This document shows, piece after piece, positions 49,705 through 59,585 of a stretch of 64,000 bases of DNA. How positions within the stretch are numbered: the stretch's first letter is position 1; each line of letters begins with the position of its first letter. The notes under the pieces were generated by a model that had not been told where the DNA came from, made no database searches, and saw nothing but the letters and a program-made list of their open reading frames with translations. The translations under genes were made by a program, and so were the position numbers. This DNA is from Microbacterium paraoxydans. Its GTDB lineage: Bacteria; Actinomycetota; Actinomycetes; Actinomycetales; Microbacteriaceae. The DNA is taken from NCBI RefSeq assembly GCF_900105335.1, contig NZ_LT629770.1, forward strand, positions 1,426,001 through 1,490,000. The letters run 5' to 3'.

Positions 49705-49989
49705 TCATTGCGATGATCTTCGACCTTCCATGAAGGAGGGGAAGTCGGAAGCACCGAGGCCGTCCGGCGCAAAAAACGACTGAACAAAACTCCGGGCCGC
49801 TCGTTCCAGCTGCTCGGCTGTGAGGTTGCTACCCCCGAGCGAGAAACCGTACGTACCGTCTTCGGGCCCGTTGGTCCACGTGAAATGGTAGGCGTGCACC
49901 CCATCTGAAGGTCCTGATTCGCGTACGTCGAACATCTCCCCGCTGACATCCAGAACCGTGTTCACATCCGCCACGCTACTGCGCAGCAC
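49705..49989 (-). CDS. Hypothetical protein
   Basis: A 94-residue soluble protein (core FDVRESGPSDGVHAYHFTWTNGPEDGTYGFSLGG...LTAEQLERAARSFVQSFFAPDGLG). The DNA is noticeably less GC-rich than its surroundings (runs such as CAAAAAACGACTG). The start may be GTG 49989 or GTG 49965; the latter lies seven bases after TAGCGT. No known family. The fold looks like a small beta-sheet plus helix. Confidence 0.6.
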   Translation of the reverse strand: MLRSSVADVNTVLDVSGEMFDVRESGPSDGVHAYHFTWTNGPEDGTYGFSLGGSNLTAEQLERAARSFVQSFFAPDGLGASDFPSFMEGRRSSQ

Positions 49990-50131
49990 AGCGCCACAGA
50001 ATAGTCTTGCGAATCGCGGCGAGCGCGACCGCGATGACGGTCGTCATCTCTCTCCTGCGAAGGAGGCCGGCCTATGTCTTGCTCGGTCTGCGGCGGATGG
50101 ATCTTCCGGGGGCGATGGGTATGCTCACGCC

Positions 50132-50560
50132 ATGGAACCCGCTCCGATAGCCGACCACAGCCCCCAGGAGAAGGGTGCGACCCGGCGCCGCAGGATCCGG
50201 GTCGGCCTGATCGTCGCCGCAGCTCTCCTCATCGTGTTCTACCTCGCACGGCTGGGCTGGCTGTTCATGATGGCCGACGAGGGCGACACTCCTCCCCTGT
50301 CAGCCGTGCCCCTCCCTCCCGGCGCTCAGGTGGTCGGCCAGAGCGAAGGCTGCGGAAGCGGTGGCTGCGCGGTGACGTTCACGGTTCGCCCGCCCGACGG
50401 TATGACCCCGGAACAGCTCGCCGCGGAGATAGGGGCGACGCCGCAACTGTCGGTGCCTGGGAACCTGTGGGATCCACGCACCGTGTGGGTCTCGGCGCGG
50501 CCGTCAGCGGGCACCTTGAAGCTCGTCGCCGACTACACATCGGGCGAGTACGTGCCGTAG
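50132..50560 (+). CDS. Hypothetical single-pass membrane protein
   Basis: A 142-residue protein with a basic N-terminus, one helix (RVGLIVAAALLIVFYLARLGWLFMM), and an outside domain with two Cys (EGCGSGGCAVTFTVRPPDGMTPEQLAAEIGATP). The ATG is six bases after TATGCT, leaderless pattern. An overlapping open frame starting at 50074 with a Shine-Dalgarno is judged less likely. No family recognised. Confidence 0.68.
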   Translation: MEPAPIADHSPQEKGATRRRRIRVGLIVAAALLIVFYLARLGWLFMMADEGDTPPLSAVPLPPGAQVVGQSEGCGSGGCAVTFTVRPPDGMTPEQLAAEIGATPQLSVPGNLWDPRTVWVSARPSAGTLKLVADYTSGEYVP

Positions 50561-50636
50561 GCCGACCGTTCAGCCTGAGCGCTGACAGCGGACGACCGGA
50601 CCGCGATCGTCAGACTCACGATGGGCCACCCGACGG

Positions 50637-50675
50637 CGACTCCGGCCAGCCCGAGGAGCGGGTCGGCCGGAGTCG
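50637..50675 (-). terminator. Hairpin terminator of the nrd operon
   Basis: Perfect 11-bp arms CGACTCCGGCC/GGCCGGAGTCG with a 17-base loop that itself has CCCG/CGGG pairing, about 37 bases after the nrdF stop codon on the minus strand. Confidence 0.7.
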
Positions 50676-50711
50676 GACGCATTGCTCTGCTTGCGTCCCC
50701 CCGCACAGGAC

Positions 50712-51731
<1,020 letters not shown>

Positions 51732-53876
51732 TCAGAGCATGCACGAGACGCACTCGGTCATGTCGGTGCCCTCGAGCGCCAGCTGACGCAGACGGATGTA
51801 GTAGATCGTCTTGATGCCCTTGCGCCATGCGTAGATCTGGGCCTTGTTGATGTCACGCGTGGTGGCGGTGTCCTTGAAGAACAGCGTCAGCGACAGACCC
51901 TGGTCGACGTGCTGCGTGGCCGCGGCGTACGTGTCGATGACCTTCTCGTAGCCGATCTCGTACGCGTCCTGGTAGTACTCCAGGTTGTCGTTCGTCATGA
52001 ACGCCGCCGGGTAGTAGACGCGACCGAGCTTGCCTTCCTTGCGGATCTCGATCTTCGAGGCGATCGGGTGGATCGAGGAGGTCGAGTTGTTGATGTAGGA
52101 GATCGAGCCGGTCGGCGGCACGGCCTGCAGGTTCTGGTTGTAGATGCCGTGCTCCTGGATCGACGCCTTGAGCTGGACCCAGTCCTCCTGCGTCGGGATG
52201 TGCTTGCCCGCGAAGAGCTCCTTGACCTTCTCGGTCTCCGGGACCCAGGCGCGGTCGATGTACTTGTCGAAGAACTCGCCGGACGCGTAGGTGGAGTCGG
52301 CGAACCCGTCGAACGTCGTGCCGCGCTCGATCGCGAGCTGGTTCGAAGCGCGCAGCGCGTGGAACAGCACGGTGTAGAAGTAGATGTTCGTGAAGTCGAC
52401 GCCCTCCTCCGAGCCGTAGAACACGTGCTCGCGGGCGAGGTAGCCGTGCAGGTTCATCTGGCCGAGGCCGATCGCGTGCGACCGGTCGTTGCCGTCCTCG
52501 ATCGAGCGGACCGAGCCGATGTGGCTCTGGTCGCTGACCGCGGTGAGCGCGCGGATCGCGGTCTCGACCGTCTGGCCGAGGTCGTCGGCGTCCATCGACA
52601 GCGCGATGTTCATCGAGCCGAGGTTGCAGGAGATGTCCTTGCCGATCTCCTTGTACGACAGGTCGTCGTTGTAGGTGGTCGGGGTGTTCACCTGCAGGAT
52701 CTCGCTGCAGAGGTTGGACATGTTGATGCGCCCCTTGATGGGGTTGGCCTTGTTGACCGTGTCCTCGAACATGACGTACGGGTAGCCGGACTCGAACTGG
52801 ATCTCGGCGACGGTCTGGAAGAACTCGCGCGCGTTGATCTTGGTCTTCTTGATGCGCGGGTCGTCGACCATCTCGCGGTACTTCTCGGTGACCGAGATGT
52901 CGCCGAACGGGACGCCGTAGACCTTCTCCACGTCGTACGGCGAGAACAGGTACATGTCCTCGTCGTTCTTGGCGAGCTCGAACGTGATGTCCGGCACCAC
53001 GACACCGAGCGACAGCGTCTTGATGCGGATCTTCTCGTCGGCGTTCTCGCGCTTGGTGTCGAGGAAGCGCATGATGTCGGGGTGGTGGGCGTTGAGGTAC
53101 ACCGCACCCGCGCCCTGACGCGCGCCGAGCTGGTTGGCGTAGCTGAAGCTGTCTTCGAGGAGCTTCATGACCGGGATGATGCCCGAGGACTGGTTCTCGA
53201 TCTGCTTGATCGGGGCACCCGACTCGCGGATGTTCGACAGCAGCAGGGCCACGCCGCCGCCGCGCTTGGAGAGCTGCAGCGCGGAGTTGATGCCGCGGGC
53301 GATCGACTCCATGTTGTCCTCGATGCGCAGCAGGAAGCAGCTGACGAGCTCGCCGCGCTGGGCCTTGCCCGCGTTGAGGAAGGTCGGGGTGGCCGGCTGG
53401 AAGCGACCGGAGATGATCTCCTCGACGAGGTTCACGGCGAGCTTCTCGTCGCCGTCCGCGAGGGCGAGCGCGGTCATCACGACGCGGTCCTCGAAGCGCT
53501 CGAGGTAGCGCTTGCCGTCGAACGTCTTCAGCGTGTAGCTCGTGTAGTACTTGAACGCGCCGAGGAACGTCTCGAAGCGGAACTTCTTCGAGTAGGCGAG
53601 GTCGTTGAGCTTCTGCACGAAGTCGAACGAGTACTTCTCGATGACGGCGCCCTCGTAGTACTCCTTCTCCACGAGGTAGTCCAGGCGCTCCTTGAGCGAG
53701 TGGAAGAACACGGTGTTCTGGTTCACGTGCTGCAGGAAGTACTCCCGCGCGGCGCGCTTGTCGGCGTCGAACTGGATCTTCCCGTTCGCGTCGTACAGGT
53801 TCAGCATCGCGTTGAGCGCGTGGTAGTCCAGGCCCTCGTACGCGGGGTTCACCTTGAATGCCACTGTCTCGGTCAC
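51732..53876 (-). CDS. nrdE: Class Ib ribonucleotide reductase large subunit NrdE
   Basis: A 714-residue catalytic subunit reducing ribonucleoside diphosphates. It contains the N-terminal [17 protein letters not shown], the Cys in [17 protein letters not shown], the SNLCSEI active-site region with the catalytic Asn-x-Cys-x-Glu set, and the C-terminal redox pair ECVSCML that accepts electrons from NrdH. No ATP-cone is present, as expected for class Ib. Start GTG 53876 overlaps the nrdI stop (GTGA), fixing it and giving translational coupling. Confidence 0.97.
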   Translation of the reverse strand: MTETVAFKVNPAYEGLDYHALNAMLNLYDANGKIQFDADKRAAREYFLQHVNQNTVFFHSLKERLDYLVEKEYYEGAVIEKYSFDFVQKLNDLAYSKKFRFETFLGAFKYYTSYTLKTFDGKRYLERFEDRVVMTALALADGDEKLAVNLVEEIISGRFQPATPTFLNAGKAQRGELVSCFLLRIEDNMESIARGINSALQLSKRGGGVALLLSNIRESGAPIKQIENQSSGIIPVMKLLEDSFSYANQLGARQGAGAVYLNAHHPDIMRFLDTKRENADEKIRIKTLSLGVVVPDITFELAKNDEDMYLFSPYDVEKVYGVPFGDISVTEKYREMVDDPRIKKTKINAREFFQTVAEIQFESGYPYVMFEDTVNKANPIKGRINMSNLCSEILQVNTPTTYNDDLSYKEIGKDISCNLGSMNIALSMDADDLGQTVETAIRALTAVSDQSHIGSVRSIEDGNDRSHAIGLGQMNLHGYLAREHVFYGSEEGVDFTNIYFYTVLFHALRASNQLAIERGTTFDGFADSTYASGEFFDKYIDRAWVPETEKVKELFAGKHIPTQEDWVQLKASIQEHGIYNQNLQAVPPTGSISYINNSTSSIHPIASKIEIRKEGKLGRVYYPAAFMTNDNLEYYQDAYEIGYEKVIDTYAAATQHVDQGLSLTLFFKDTATTRDINKAQIYAWRKGIKTIYYIRLRQLALEGTDMTECVSCML

Positions 53877-54307
53877 TGAAGATTCCACCGTCGTTCCAAT
53901 CCGTCGCTCACGCGATCCACGTCGTCCTGTGTGCCGAAGATCTCGAGCCGATACAAGTGAGGCACGTGACACTTGCGGCTGATGATGTCGCCGGCGAGGC
54001 AGAACGCGTCGCCGAAGTTTGTGTTGCCCGCGGAGATGACCCCGCGGATATGACGCCGGTTGCGCTCGTCGTTGAGGAACCGGATCACCTGCTTGGGCAC
54101 GGCCCCCTTCTCGACCCCGCGCCCGGCACCCCCGCCATAGGTGGGGGTGACCAGCACGAAGGGCTCGTCGACGACGAGGTCCTCTTCGTTCCGGTGGAGG
54201 GGGATGCGTCGGGCGGGAAGCCCGAGCTTCTCGATGAAGCGCGCGGTGTTACCCGACACGCTCGAGAAGTAGACCAGGAGCGGCGCTGCGGTCGCGACGG
54301 CGCTCAT
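53873..54307 (-). CDS. nrdI: Flavodoxin-like NrdI, class Ib RNR activator
   Basis: A 144-residue flavodoxin-like protein supplying superoxide for manganese cofactor assembly in NrdF. Motifs: [18 protein letters not shown] (FMN phosphate loop), [32 protein letters not shown], and [28 protein letters not shown]. The stop codon overlaps the nrdE start. The TGAGCCTGTCGAAG repeat lies between it and nrdH. Confidence 0.97.
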   Translation of the reverse strand: MSAVATAAPLLVYFSSVSGNTARFIEKLGLPARRIPLHRNEEDLVVDEPFVLVTPTYGGGAGRGVEKGAVPKQVIRFLNDERNRRHIRGVISAGNTNFGDAFCLAGDIISRKCHVPHLYRLEIFGTQDDVDRVSDGLERRWNLQ

Positions 54308-54326
54308 AGCTCTCTCCTTGGGTTCC

Positions 54327-54340
54327 TGAGCCTGTCGAAG
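54327..54340. repeat. Short dispersed repeat TGAGCCTGTCGAAG, copy 2 (nrdH-nrdI junction)
   Basis: Identical 14-base core to 51716-51729, preceded by GGTTCC. A partial copy GAGCCTGTCG follows at 54352-54361, so the nrdH-nrdI spacer holds one and a half copies. Confidence 0.65.
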
Positions 54341-54363
54341 GGCCGGGTGGCGAGCCTGTCGGA

Positions 54364-54597
54364 CTACGCCAGGCGGGACGCGAGCTCGTCGATCTTGTCG
54401 GGACGGAAGCCCGACCAGTGGTCCTCGTCGGTGACGACGACCGGCGCCTGCATGTAGCCGAGCGCCTTGACCTGCTCCAGGGCCGTCGGGTCCTCCGACA
54501 GGTCGTGGATCTCGTACTCGATGCCCTTGGCATCCAGGGCACGGTAGGTCGCGTTGCACTGGACGCAGGAAGGCTTGGTGTACACCGTGATCGACAT
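54364..54597 (-). CDS. nrdH: Glutaredoxin-like electron donor NrdH
   Basis: A 77-residue redoxin with the active site CVQC ([22 protein letters not shown]) and the conserved AGF-type end WSGFRPDKI. It passes electrons from thioredoxin reductase to NrdE. It is the first gene of the operon; a 377-base upstream region carries candidate regulatory sites. Confidence 0.96.
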   Translation of the reverse strand: MSITVYTKPSCVQCNATYRALDAKGIEYEIHDLSEDPTALEQVKALGYMQAPVVVTDEDHWSGFRPDKIDELASRLA

Positions 54598-54974
54598 CTG
54601 AACCCCTCAAATCTCTGGTTTCTCCGGCAGACCTCCGCCGGGATCTCAATACTACATATAGGGACGGACATTCGGTGCGACCACAAGGGGTAGTAGTTAC
54701 ATCCGTGTAGTTTTTCCACCGCTCTCTACAGATACAACACAGGTTCTCCACCGTTTCTTCCACAGGCGGACCCCCTCTCCCGAGGTCGTCGAGCCGCGGG
54801 AAATCGCGGCTGGGAGGAGCCTGTGAGGGATCCATCCACAGGTGGCACCTTACGAGGGGCTTCGGACATCCCCAGGCCTGTGGAATTCGTCCGCCGGCGT
54901 GTCCACGGCGTGTCGCGGTGCCGCGGCCACCGGCCCGTCTCCCCGACGTCCCCGCGGCCCGGTACCGTTGTCTG
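54598..54974. promoter_or_regulatory. Divergent control region upstream of nrdH and an MFS gene
   Basis: 377 bases, locally AT-richer than the rest. It has dyads resembling NrdR boxes (CTACATATAG at 54652-54661; GTTACA-TCCG-TGTAGT at 54696-54711). It also has five DnaA-box-like TCCAC motifs: TTTTCCACC 54712, TTCTCCACC 54744, TCTTCCACA 54756, CCATCCACA 54832 and reverse TGTGGAATT about 54879. None is a perfect consensus. The MFS side ends in TACCGT (54963-54968) six bases before GTG 54975. Confidence 0.5.
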
Positions 54975-56183
54975 GTGGCGGGCTATCGGGATCTTCTTCG
55001 CACGCCGGGAGTGGGCCGCATGATCGCCGCCCAGCTCACCGCGCGCTTCCCCAACGGGATGATGTCCTTGGCGATCCTGCTGCATGTCGAGCAGCAGACC
55101 GGATCGTACGGATCGGCGGGCCTCGTGCTCGCCGCGACCAGCGTCGGCCAGGCGGTCGCCGGCCCCATCACCAGCCGGTGGATGGGCGCGTGGGGCATGC
55201 GGCGGGTGCTGACCCTCACGCTGTCCGTCTGCGTGATCGCCGTGCTCGGCCTCGGGCTGCTGCCGCTCTCCGTCCCCGGCTACATGGCTCTCGGCATGAT
55301 CGCCGGCCTGTCGACGCCGCCCGTGCAGGCGGCCGTCCGCACCATCTACCCGAAGCTGGTCAACGCCGGTCAGCTCACCCCCCTGTTCTCCCTCGACGCC
55401 TCCCTGCAGGAGATCATCTGGGTGCTGGCGCCGGTGGTCATCACCCTCGTCTCCACCCAGGTCGGCACCATGGAGGGTCTGCTCCTGGTGGCTATCGTCC
55501 TCGTCGCCGGCGGCGCGTGGTTCATCCTCTCCCCCGAGGTCGGCCGCGTGCGCATCCCCCGCAGCCGCAATGCGCTGGGCAAGGTCGTCCTCAAGCCGCC
55601 CGTGCTCCTCGCCACGGTCATCGGCTTCCTCCTCATCGGCGCCTGCTCGGCGGTCGAGGTCGGCGTGGTCGCGACGTTCGAACACGGCAGCCTCGCGGCG
55701 GGCCTCGTCCTCGCCGTCTTCTCCGCCGGCAGCCTGGCCGGCGGCCTTGCCTTCGGCCACATCCCGATCGGACCGTGGGCCATGGCGCGCCGCCTGCTCA
55801 TCGTCACCGTGGGCCTGGCCCTCACGATGGTGATGCTCAACGTCTACTGGCTGGGCGGCACGCTCATCCTCGCCGGCATCGGCATCGCCCCCGCCCTCGC
55901 GGTGCTGTTCGCCATCACCACGGCCAGCGTGAAGTTCAGCGAGACCGCCGAGGCCTTCGGCTGGGCGGGCACCGGCCAGCTCATCGGCGCCGCGGCCGGA
56001 TCGGCGGTCGCGGGCTTCCTCGTCGACGTCGGCGACTGGCGCGGCGCCTACCTGGCCGCCACCATCTTCGCGGGCGTCGGACTGCTCGTCTCGATCGTTT
56101 TCGTGCGCTCCTTCCCCGATCTGCGTCACCGCGACGCGAGCCCCCATCCCGACACCGAGCCCCTGGCGGTCACCCCCTCATGA
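54975..56183 (+). CDS. MFS transporter, 12-helix
   Basis: A 402-residue transporter. It begins [29 protein letters not shown] and has about 12 helices, with [18 protein letters not shown] as the motif-A loop. The GTG is fixed by TACCGT, six bases upstream (leaderless). Its stop codon overlaps the sugar kinase start (ATGA), so transport and phosphorylation of a sugar acid or nucleoside may be linked, but the sequence resembles general exporters too. Substrate unknown. Confidence 0.85.
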   Translation: MAGYRDLLRTPGVGRMIAAQLTARFPNGMMSLAILLHVEQQTGSYGSAGLVLAATSVGQAVAGPITSRWMGAWGMRRVLTLTLSVCVIAVLGLGLLPLSVPGYMALGMIAGLSTPPVQAAVRTIYPKLVNAGQLTPLFSLDASLQEIIWVLAPVVITLVSTQVGTMEGLLLVAIVLVAGGAWFILSPEVGRVRIPRSRNALGKVVLKPPVLLATVIGFLLIGACSAVEVGVVATFEHGSLAAGLVLAVFSAGSLAGGLAFGHIPIGPWAMARRLLIVTVGLALTMVMLNVYWLGGTLILAGIGIAPALAVLFAITTASVKFSETAEAFGWAGTGQLIGAAAGSAVAGFLVDVGDWRGAYLAATIFAGVGLLVSIVFVRSFPDLRHRDASPHPDTEPLAVTPS

Positions 56184-57097
56184 GCCCCTCCGTCCCGTCT
56201 TCCTCCCCCGCGATCGTCTGCGTCGGCGAGTCGATGGCACTGATCACGCCCACCGGCGCCGACCTCGCGTCCGCCGACACGGCGTCGATCACGCACGCGG
56301 GTGCGGAGGCGAACGTGGCGGTCGGAGTGGCGGCCGCGGGCCACCGCGCCGCCTGGGCCTCCCGCCTCGGCGACGATCCCCTCGGCCGCCGCCTCTCCCG
56401 CGAACTGGAGCACCGCCGCGTCGAGCTGTGGACCGAGCTCGACGCCGAAGCGCAGACCGGCGTGATGTTCAAGGATCCCGGCGTGGAGTCGTCGGCCGTC
56501 TACTACTACCGCCGCGGCTCGGCCGCCTCGCGCATGGCGCCGGGGTTCCTGTCCCCCGAGCAGCTGGCCGGCGTGCGCATCGTGCACACCACGGGCATCA
56601 CCCCGGCGCTGTCCGCGACGTGCCTGGCGATGGTCGACCAGCTCTTCGCCGACGCGCGCACCGCGGGAGCCGTCGTCTCGTTCGATGTCAACGACCGCCG
56701 GGCGCTATGGAGCCCGGAGGAGGCGGCCGCCACCCTGGCTCGTCTGGCCGACGCCGCCGACATCGCCTTCGTCGGCCGCGACGAGGCCGAGCGCATCTGG
56801 GGCACTGCCACAGCACCGGAGATCCGCGCCCACCTCCCGCACTGCGGACTGCTCGTCGTCAAGGACGGCGACGTCGGTGCCACGGCCTTCCTCGGCGACG
56901 CGGACCCGGTGTTCGTGCCCGCACCGACCGTCGACGTCGTCGAGCCCGTCGGCGCCGGAGACGCCTTCGCCTCCGGGTTCCTCGCGGCGACGCTCGACGG
57001 CGCCGACCTCGAGACCCGCCTGGCCGCCGGACACGAGGCCGCCGCGCGGGTGCTCCGCATCGCGGCCGACCTGCCACCCCTGGAGCCCGCGCGCTGA
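56180..57097 (+). CDS. PfkB family sugar kinase (2-keto-3-deoxygluconate kinase-like)
   Basis: A 305-residue ribokinase-fold enzyme. N-terminal VCVGESMALITPTG is typical of KDG kinases; GAEANVAVGVAAAGHRAAWASRLGDDPLGR forms the substrate site. The C-terminal PfkB signature is VVEPVGAGDAFASGFLAA with the catalytic Asp of GAGDAF. It would phosphorylate a keto-sugar acid or hexose using ATP. It is translationally coupled to the upstream MFS gene. Confidence 0.92.
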   Translation: MSPSVPSSSPAIVCVGESMALITPTGADLASADTASITHAGAEANVAVGVAAAGHRAAWASRLGDDPLGRRLSRELEHRRVELWTELDAEAQTGVMFKDPGVESSAVYYYRRGSAASRMAPGFLSPEQLAGVRIVHTTGITPALSATCLAMVDQLFADARTAGAVVSFDVNDRRALWSPEEAAATLARLADAADIAFVGRDEAERIWGTATAPEIRAHLPHCGLLVVKDGDVGATAFLGDADPVFVPAPTVDVVEPVGAGDAFASGFLAATLDGADLETRLAAGHEAAARVLRIAADLPPLEPAR

Positions 57098-57137
57098 CGC
57101 CGCCCGCCGTGTCCCGGCGCGGTCGTAGGCTGGTGCC

Positions 57138-57896
57138 ATGCCCGCTCCCGTCACCCTCCCCCGCCTGAGCTGGGGCGATGCCGCTGCACCGCGACACGCA
57201 CTCCTCGTGCACGGTCTGGGATCGTCCGGCGCGCTCATGTGGCGGCTCGGCGACGCCCTCGCGGCGGCCGGCTGGCACGCGACGGCGGTGGACCTGCGCG
57301 GCCACGGCGACGCCCCGCGGGCGCTCGACTACTCCGTCGCCGCGTATGCCGCGGACCTCGCGGCGACGCGCCCTCCCGGTGCGGGCGCCTGGGATGCCGT
57401 CATCGGGCACTCGCTCGGCGGCGCCGCCGGTACGGTGGCCGCCGCGGACGACGCGGACTGGACACGACGCCTCGTCCTCATCGATCCCGCGATCCACGTC
57501 GTCCAGCAGGACGCGGCCGACGTCCGCCGCAGCCAGGAACGCGCCTTCGCCGACAACCGCCTCGACGCGGTGCGACAGGAGCATCCGCACTGGCACCCGC
57601 AGGATCAGGAGCTCAAGGTCGACGCTGTCCGGCGGGCGAGCACGTGGGCGGTCGAGCAGACCAGCGCACAGAACCGGCCGTGGGACGTCCGGGCGCACGC
57701 AGCCCGTCTGACGGTGCCCACGCACGTGATCGGGGGCGATCCCGCGATCTCCAGCATCTTCACCGGAGCCCTCGCCGACGAGGTGCTCGCGAGCAACCCC
57801 CGCATCTCCCTGTCGGTCGTGGCCGGCGCCGGCCACTCGGTGCATCGCGACCGCCCGGAGGAATCGATCCGACAGCTCCTGGAGGCTCTGGCATGA
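57138..57896 (+). CDS. Alpha/beta hydrolase
   Basis: A 252-residue hydrolase-fold protein. The oxyanion region is LLVHGLGSSGALMW, the nucleophile elbow is IGHSLGGAAG (Ser), the acid is in the THVIGGDPAI segment, and the final His is in VAGAGHSVHRDRPE. Esterase, lactonase or thioesterase activity cannot be separated. The ATG lies six bases after TAGGCT (leaderless). The stop overlaps the acyl-CoA dehydrogenase start (ATGA), suggesting joint action on an acyl or ester substrate. Confidence 0.92.
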   Translation: MPAPVTLPRLSWGDAAAPRHALLVHGLGSSGALMWRLGDALAAAGWHATAVDLRGHGDAPRALDYSVAAYAADLAATRPPGAGAWDAVIGHSLGGAAGTVAAADDADWTRRLVLIDPAIHVVQQDAADVRRSQERAFADNRLDAVRQEHPHWHPQDQELKVDAVRRASTWAVEQTSAQNRPWDVRAHAARLTVPTHVIGGDPAISSIFTGALADEVLASNPRISLSVVAGAGHSVHRDRPEESIRQLLEALA

Positions 57897-59053
57897 CCGA
57901 CTTCGACCCGTCGGCGTATCTCCCCGACGACCTGCTCGACCGCATCCGCGAGCGCGCCCCCATCCACGACAGGGAGAACACCTTCCCCCAGGCCGACCTC
58001 GATGAGCTCCGCGCGGCCGGCTACCTGTCGATCCTCGTGCCGCGGGAGCACGGCGGCGCGGGGCTCGGCCTCGAGCAGGCCGCCCTCCTCCAGCAGCGGC
58101 TCGCGGGCGCCGCGCCCGCGACCGCCCTGGCGATCAACATGCACCTCGTCTGGACCGGCGTCGCCAAGGTCTTCTCGGACCGCGGGGTCCCCGGTCTCGA
58201 GTTCGTGCAGGACGGCGCCGTGGCCGGCGAGGTCTTCGCGTTCGGCATCAGCGAGGGCGGCAACGACCTCGTGCTGTTCGGGAGCGACACCGCGGCGGTC
58301 CCGGACGGCGCCGGGGGCTACGCCTTCACCGGCACCAAGATCTTCACCTCGCTCGCCCCCGTCTGGACGAAGCTCGGCCTGCACGGGCTCGACACCACGA
58401 GCCCCGACGCGCCGAAGCTCGTGTTCGCCTTCGTCGACCGCACGTCCGCGGTCACCACCGCCGACGACTGGGACACCCTCGGCATGCGCGGCACCCAGAG
58501 CCGGACCACGCGCCTCGAGGGGGCCGTCGCGGACGCGGCACACGTCGTGCGGCGCATCGACCCCGGCCCGAGCCCCGACCCGATCGTCTTCGGCATCTTC
58601 GCGGTCTTCGAGATCCTCCTCGCCTCCGTCTACACCGGCATCGCCCGGCGGGCCCTCGAGCTGGCCGTGGCGACGGCCCACCGGCGCCGCTCCAAGAAGA
58701 GCGGCGCCGCGTACAGCCAGGATCCGGACATCCGCTGGCGGATCGCCGACATGGCCCTCGCCTACGACGCACTCCCTCCGCAGATCGCCGCCCTCGCCCG
58801 CGATGTCGACGAGCGCACGGACCGCGGGGCCGGCTGGTTCCCCGCGCTCTCGGGCGTCAAGCATCGCGCGGTGACGATGGCCAAGCACGTCGTCGACGAG
58901 GCCATGCTGGTGGCCGGCGGCGGCTCGTACTTCAGCGCCAATGAGCTCTCCCGGCTGTACCGCGACGTCCTCGCCGGCGCATTCCACCCCTCCGACCCGG
59001 AGTCGGCGCACGCCACCGCGGCGAGCGCCTGGCTGGGCCCGATCGAGGCCTGA
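57893..59053 (+). CDS. Acyl-CoA dehydrogenase family protein
   Basis: A 386-residue flavoprotein with the acyl-CoA dehydrogenase fold. N-terminal LRAAGYLSILVPREHGGAGLGLEQAALLQQRLA, middle beta domain FGISEGGNDL...YAFTGTKIFTSLAP, LGMRGTQSRTTRLEGA, and a C-terminal helix bundle ending SRLYRDVLAGAFHPSDPESA. The classical catalytic Glu is not evident near the end; the segment LAGAFHPSD resembles the hydroxylase/DszC-like subgroup, so substrate and even reaction are uncertain. It is coupled to the upstream hydrolase. Confidence 0.88.
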   Translation: MTDFDPSAYLPDDLLDRIRERAPIHDRENTFPQADLDELRAAGYLSILVPREHGGAGLGLEQAALLQQRLAGAAPATALAINMHLVWTGVAKVFSDRGVPGLEFVQDGAVAGEVFAFGISEGGNDLVLFGSDTAAVPDGAGGYAFTGTKIFTSLAPVWTKLGLHGLDTTSPDAPKLVFAFVDRTSAVTTADDWDTLGMRGTQSRTTRLEGAVADAAHVVRRIDPGPSPDPIVFGIFAVFEILLASVYTGIARRALELAVATAHRRRSKKSGAAYSQDPDIRWRIADMALAYDALPPQIAALARDVDERTDRGAGWFPALSGVKHRAVTMAKHVVDEAMLVAGGGSYFSANELSRLYRDVLAGAFHPSDPESAHATAASAWLGPIEA

Positions 59054-59108
59054 GCGGGCGCACGCACACCCCGTTGTCCACGACCGTCCGCGGTGCCAAG
59101 ATCACACC

Positions 59109-59576
59109 ATGGCACCGTCGAAGAAGGACCATACCCTCGACGCGATCTCCAAGACCATCGTCGAGATGCTGCAGGAGGACGGGCGGCGCTCGTACTCCGA
59201 GATCGGCCGGATCGTCGGCCTGAGCGAGGCCGCCGTCCGGCAGCGGGTGCAGCGGCTCACCGAGTCCGGGGTGATGCAGATCGTCGCGGTGACCGACCCG
59301 ATGCAGCTCGGCTTCCACCGGCAGGCGATGGTGGGCGTCAAGGTCGCCGGGGACGCCCGAGGCGTGGCCGAGGCGATCGCCGACATCGACGAGGTCGACT
59401 ACGTCGTGATCACGGTCGGATCGTTCGACGTGCTCGTCGAGGCGGTGTGTGAGGACGACGACCACCTGCTGGCGCTCGTCAACGACCGCATCCGCCCGAT
59501 CCCGGGGGTGGTGTCGACGGAGACCTTCATCTACGCGAAGCTCCAGAAGCAGCAGTTCGCCTGGGGCACGCGCTGA
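59109..59576 (+). CDS. Lrp/AsnC family transcriptional regulator
   Basis: A 155-residue feast/famine regulator. N-terminal HTH: ISKTIVEMLQEDGRRSYSEIGRIVGLSEAAVRQRVQRL. C-terminal RAM domain: MVGVKVAGDARGVAEAIADIDEVDYVVITVGSFDVLVEAVCEDDDHLLAL. It senses amino acids or related metabolites. It lies after the acyl-CoA dehydrogenase gene and is convergent with the PucR gene. It may control the nearby amine catabolic genes at 61225-64000 (inference). Confidence 0.93.
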   Translation: MAPSKKDHTLDAISKTIVEMLQEDGRRSYSEIGRIVGLSEAAVRQRVQRLTESGVMQIVAVTDPMQLGFHRQAMVGVKVAGDARGVAEAIADIDEVDYVVITVGSFDVLVEAVCEDDDHLLALVNDRIRPIPGVVSTETFIYAKLQKQQFAWGTR

Positions 59577-59585
59577 CGGTCGGCC

